Source of the DNA: an uncultured Coriobacteriia bacterium
GTDB lineage: Bacteria; Actinomycetota; Coriobacteriia; Coriobacteriales; QAMH01
Length of the DNA: 23,476 bases
Reading direction: 5' to 3'
NCBI GenBank assembly: GCA_902478425.1
Contig: CABSKV010000015.1
Location: 1 to 23,476 of the forward strand
A model generated the notes under the pieces. It did not search any database. It was not told the origin of the DNA and was given only the letters and a program-made list of their open reading frames with translations. A program made the position numbers and the translations under genes. Within the stretch, counting starts at the first letter, position 1; the number at the start of each line of letters is the position of its first letter. Positions 23,353 through 23,476 of the stretch are shown here, one piece after another.

Positions 23353-23365
23353 GAACTGTTAGAAT
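23338..23365 (+). promoter_or_regulatory. Probable sigma-70-type promoter before the secG-like gene
   Basis: TTGACC (23338-23343) and TAGAAT (23360-23365) are separated by 16 bases and match the housekeeping consensus at five of six positions each. The -35 box lies in the last codons of gpmI. The start codon is 53 bases after the -10 box. Confidence 0.6.
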
Positions 23366-23374
23366 GTCTAACCT

Positions 23375-23395
23375 GTGATGCGCGACGCGCGTCAC
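23375..23395 (+). other. Leader hairpin before the secG-like gene
   Basis: GTGATGCGC and GCGCGTCAC can form a nine-pair stem (one G-U pair in RNA) with a three-base loop. It lies just past the expected transcription start and 23 bases before the GTG start. Without a U-tract, it could be a weak gpmI terminator or a leader structure. Confidence 0.4.
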
Positions 23396-23418
23396 GCTGT
23401 AAGAAGGAAAGGTATTCC

Positions 23419-23476
23419 GTGGACGTAATACTCAATGTGATGCACTCGGCGCCGTTCATGTACGTCATCTTGGCTC
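23419..23476 (+). CDS. secG: Probable SecG preprotein translocase subunit, N-terminal fragment
   Basis: Only 19 codons are in the window. The frame begins with GTG after AAGGAAAGG and encodes MDVILNVMHSAPFMYVILA, a hydrophobic start that fits the first membrane helix of SecG, a small two-helix subunit of the SecYEG channel. Gene order supports this: secG commonly follows the pgk-tpiA cluster in Gram-positive bacteria. Sequence alone is too short to prove it, and another small membrane protein is possible. Its own promoter and a leader hairpin lie directly upstream. Confidence 0.45.
   Translation, partial: MDVILNVMHSAPFMYVILA

Overview
The window looks like chromosome of a GC-rich Gram-positive actinobacterium, most likely class Coriobacteriia (gut relatives of Collinsella, Olsenella and Eggerthella). 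This rests on the high-GC codon use, frequent GTG/TTG starts behind purine-rich ribosome sites, a four-domain S1 protein with an acidic tail, an unadenylylated-type (GSI-alpha) glutamine synthetase, a MnmA of unusual form, and single-membrane envelope proteins. The placement is an inference; no rRNA or other marker is present.

Layout. Bases 1-335 hold the end of a GT-B glycosyltransferase, the edge of a surface-polysaccharide locus. A convergent licD gene (433-1290, minus) follows. A divergent AT-rich promoter region then starts a plus-strand run, rfbA-rfbD-rfbC-rfbB (complete dTDP-L-rhamnose pathway), hisI, glnA and an atypical OmpR-type regulator (1438-7322). A solitary vsr endonuclease gene (7427-7858, minus) is divergent from polA (7943-10576). 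polA overlaps by 4 bases the convergent gene for a zinc-ribbon/InlB-repeat/YARHG membrane protein (10573-12036, minus). A 301-base AT-rich divergent region leads into rpsA-mnmA-small ORF-coaE-uvrB (12338-17677), tightly packed. After uvrB lies a perfect 34-bp inverted repeat, then two minus-strand genes for small membrane proteins of unknown role (17784-18728). A divergent lipoprotein of the SurA-N type (18915-19655) precedes pgk-tpiA-gpmI (lower glycolysis) and the first 19 codons of a probable secG.

How the genes fit together. The glycosyltransferase, LicD and dTDP-rhamnose genes supply and decorate a cell-surface glycan. glnA and the adjacent regulator form a candidate nitrogen-control pair. 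rpsA, mnmA, coaE and uvrB are housekeeping genes for translation, tRNA thiolation, CoA synthesis and DNA repair. pgk, tpiA and gpmI serve glycolysis, without gapA beside them.

The items most worth a second look are: a dispersed REP-like repeat present once at 7387 and as an inverted pair at 17687-17772 (REPIN-like); a response regulator that has lost its phosphorylation residues next to glnA; an rpsA leader hairpin that covers its own ribosome site beside a TTG start; a diverged MnmA; and membrane proteins with zinc-binding-type cysteine pairs, one predicted inside the cell and one outside. No CRISPR array, rRNA, tRNA, transposase or prophage gene was found. I found no clearly new multi-gene defence system.
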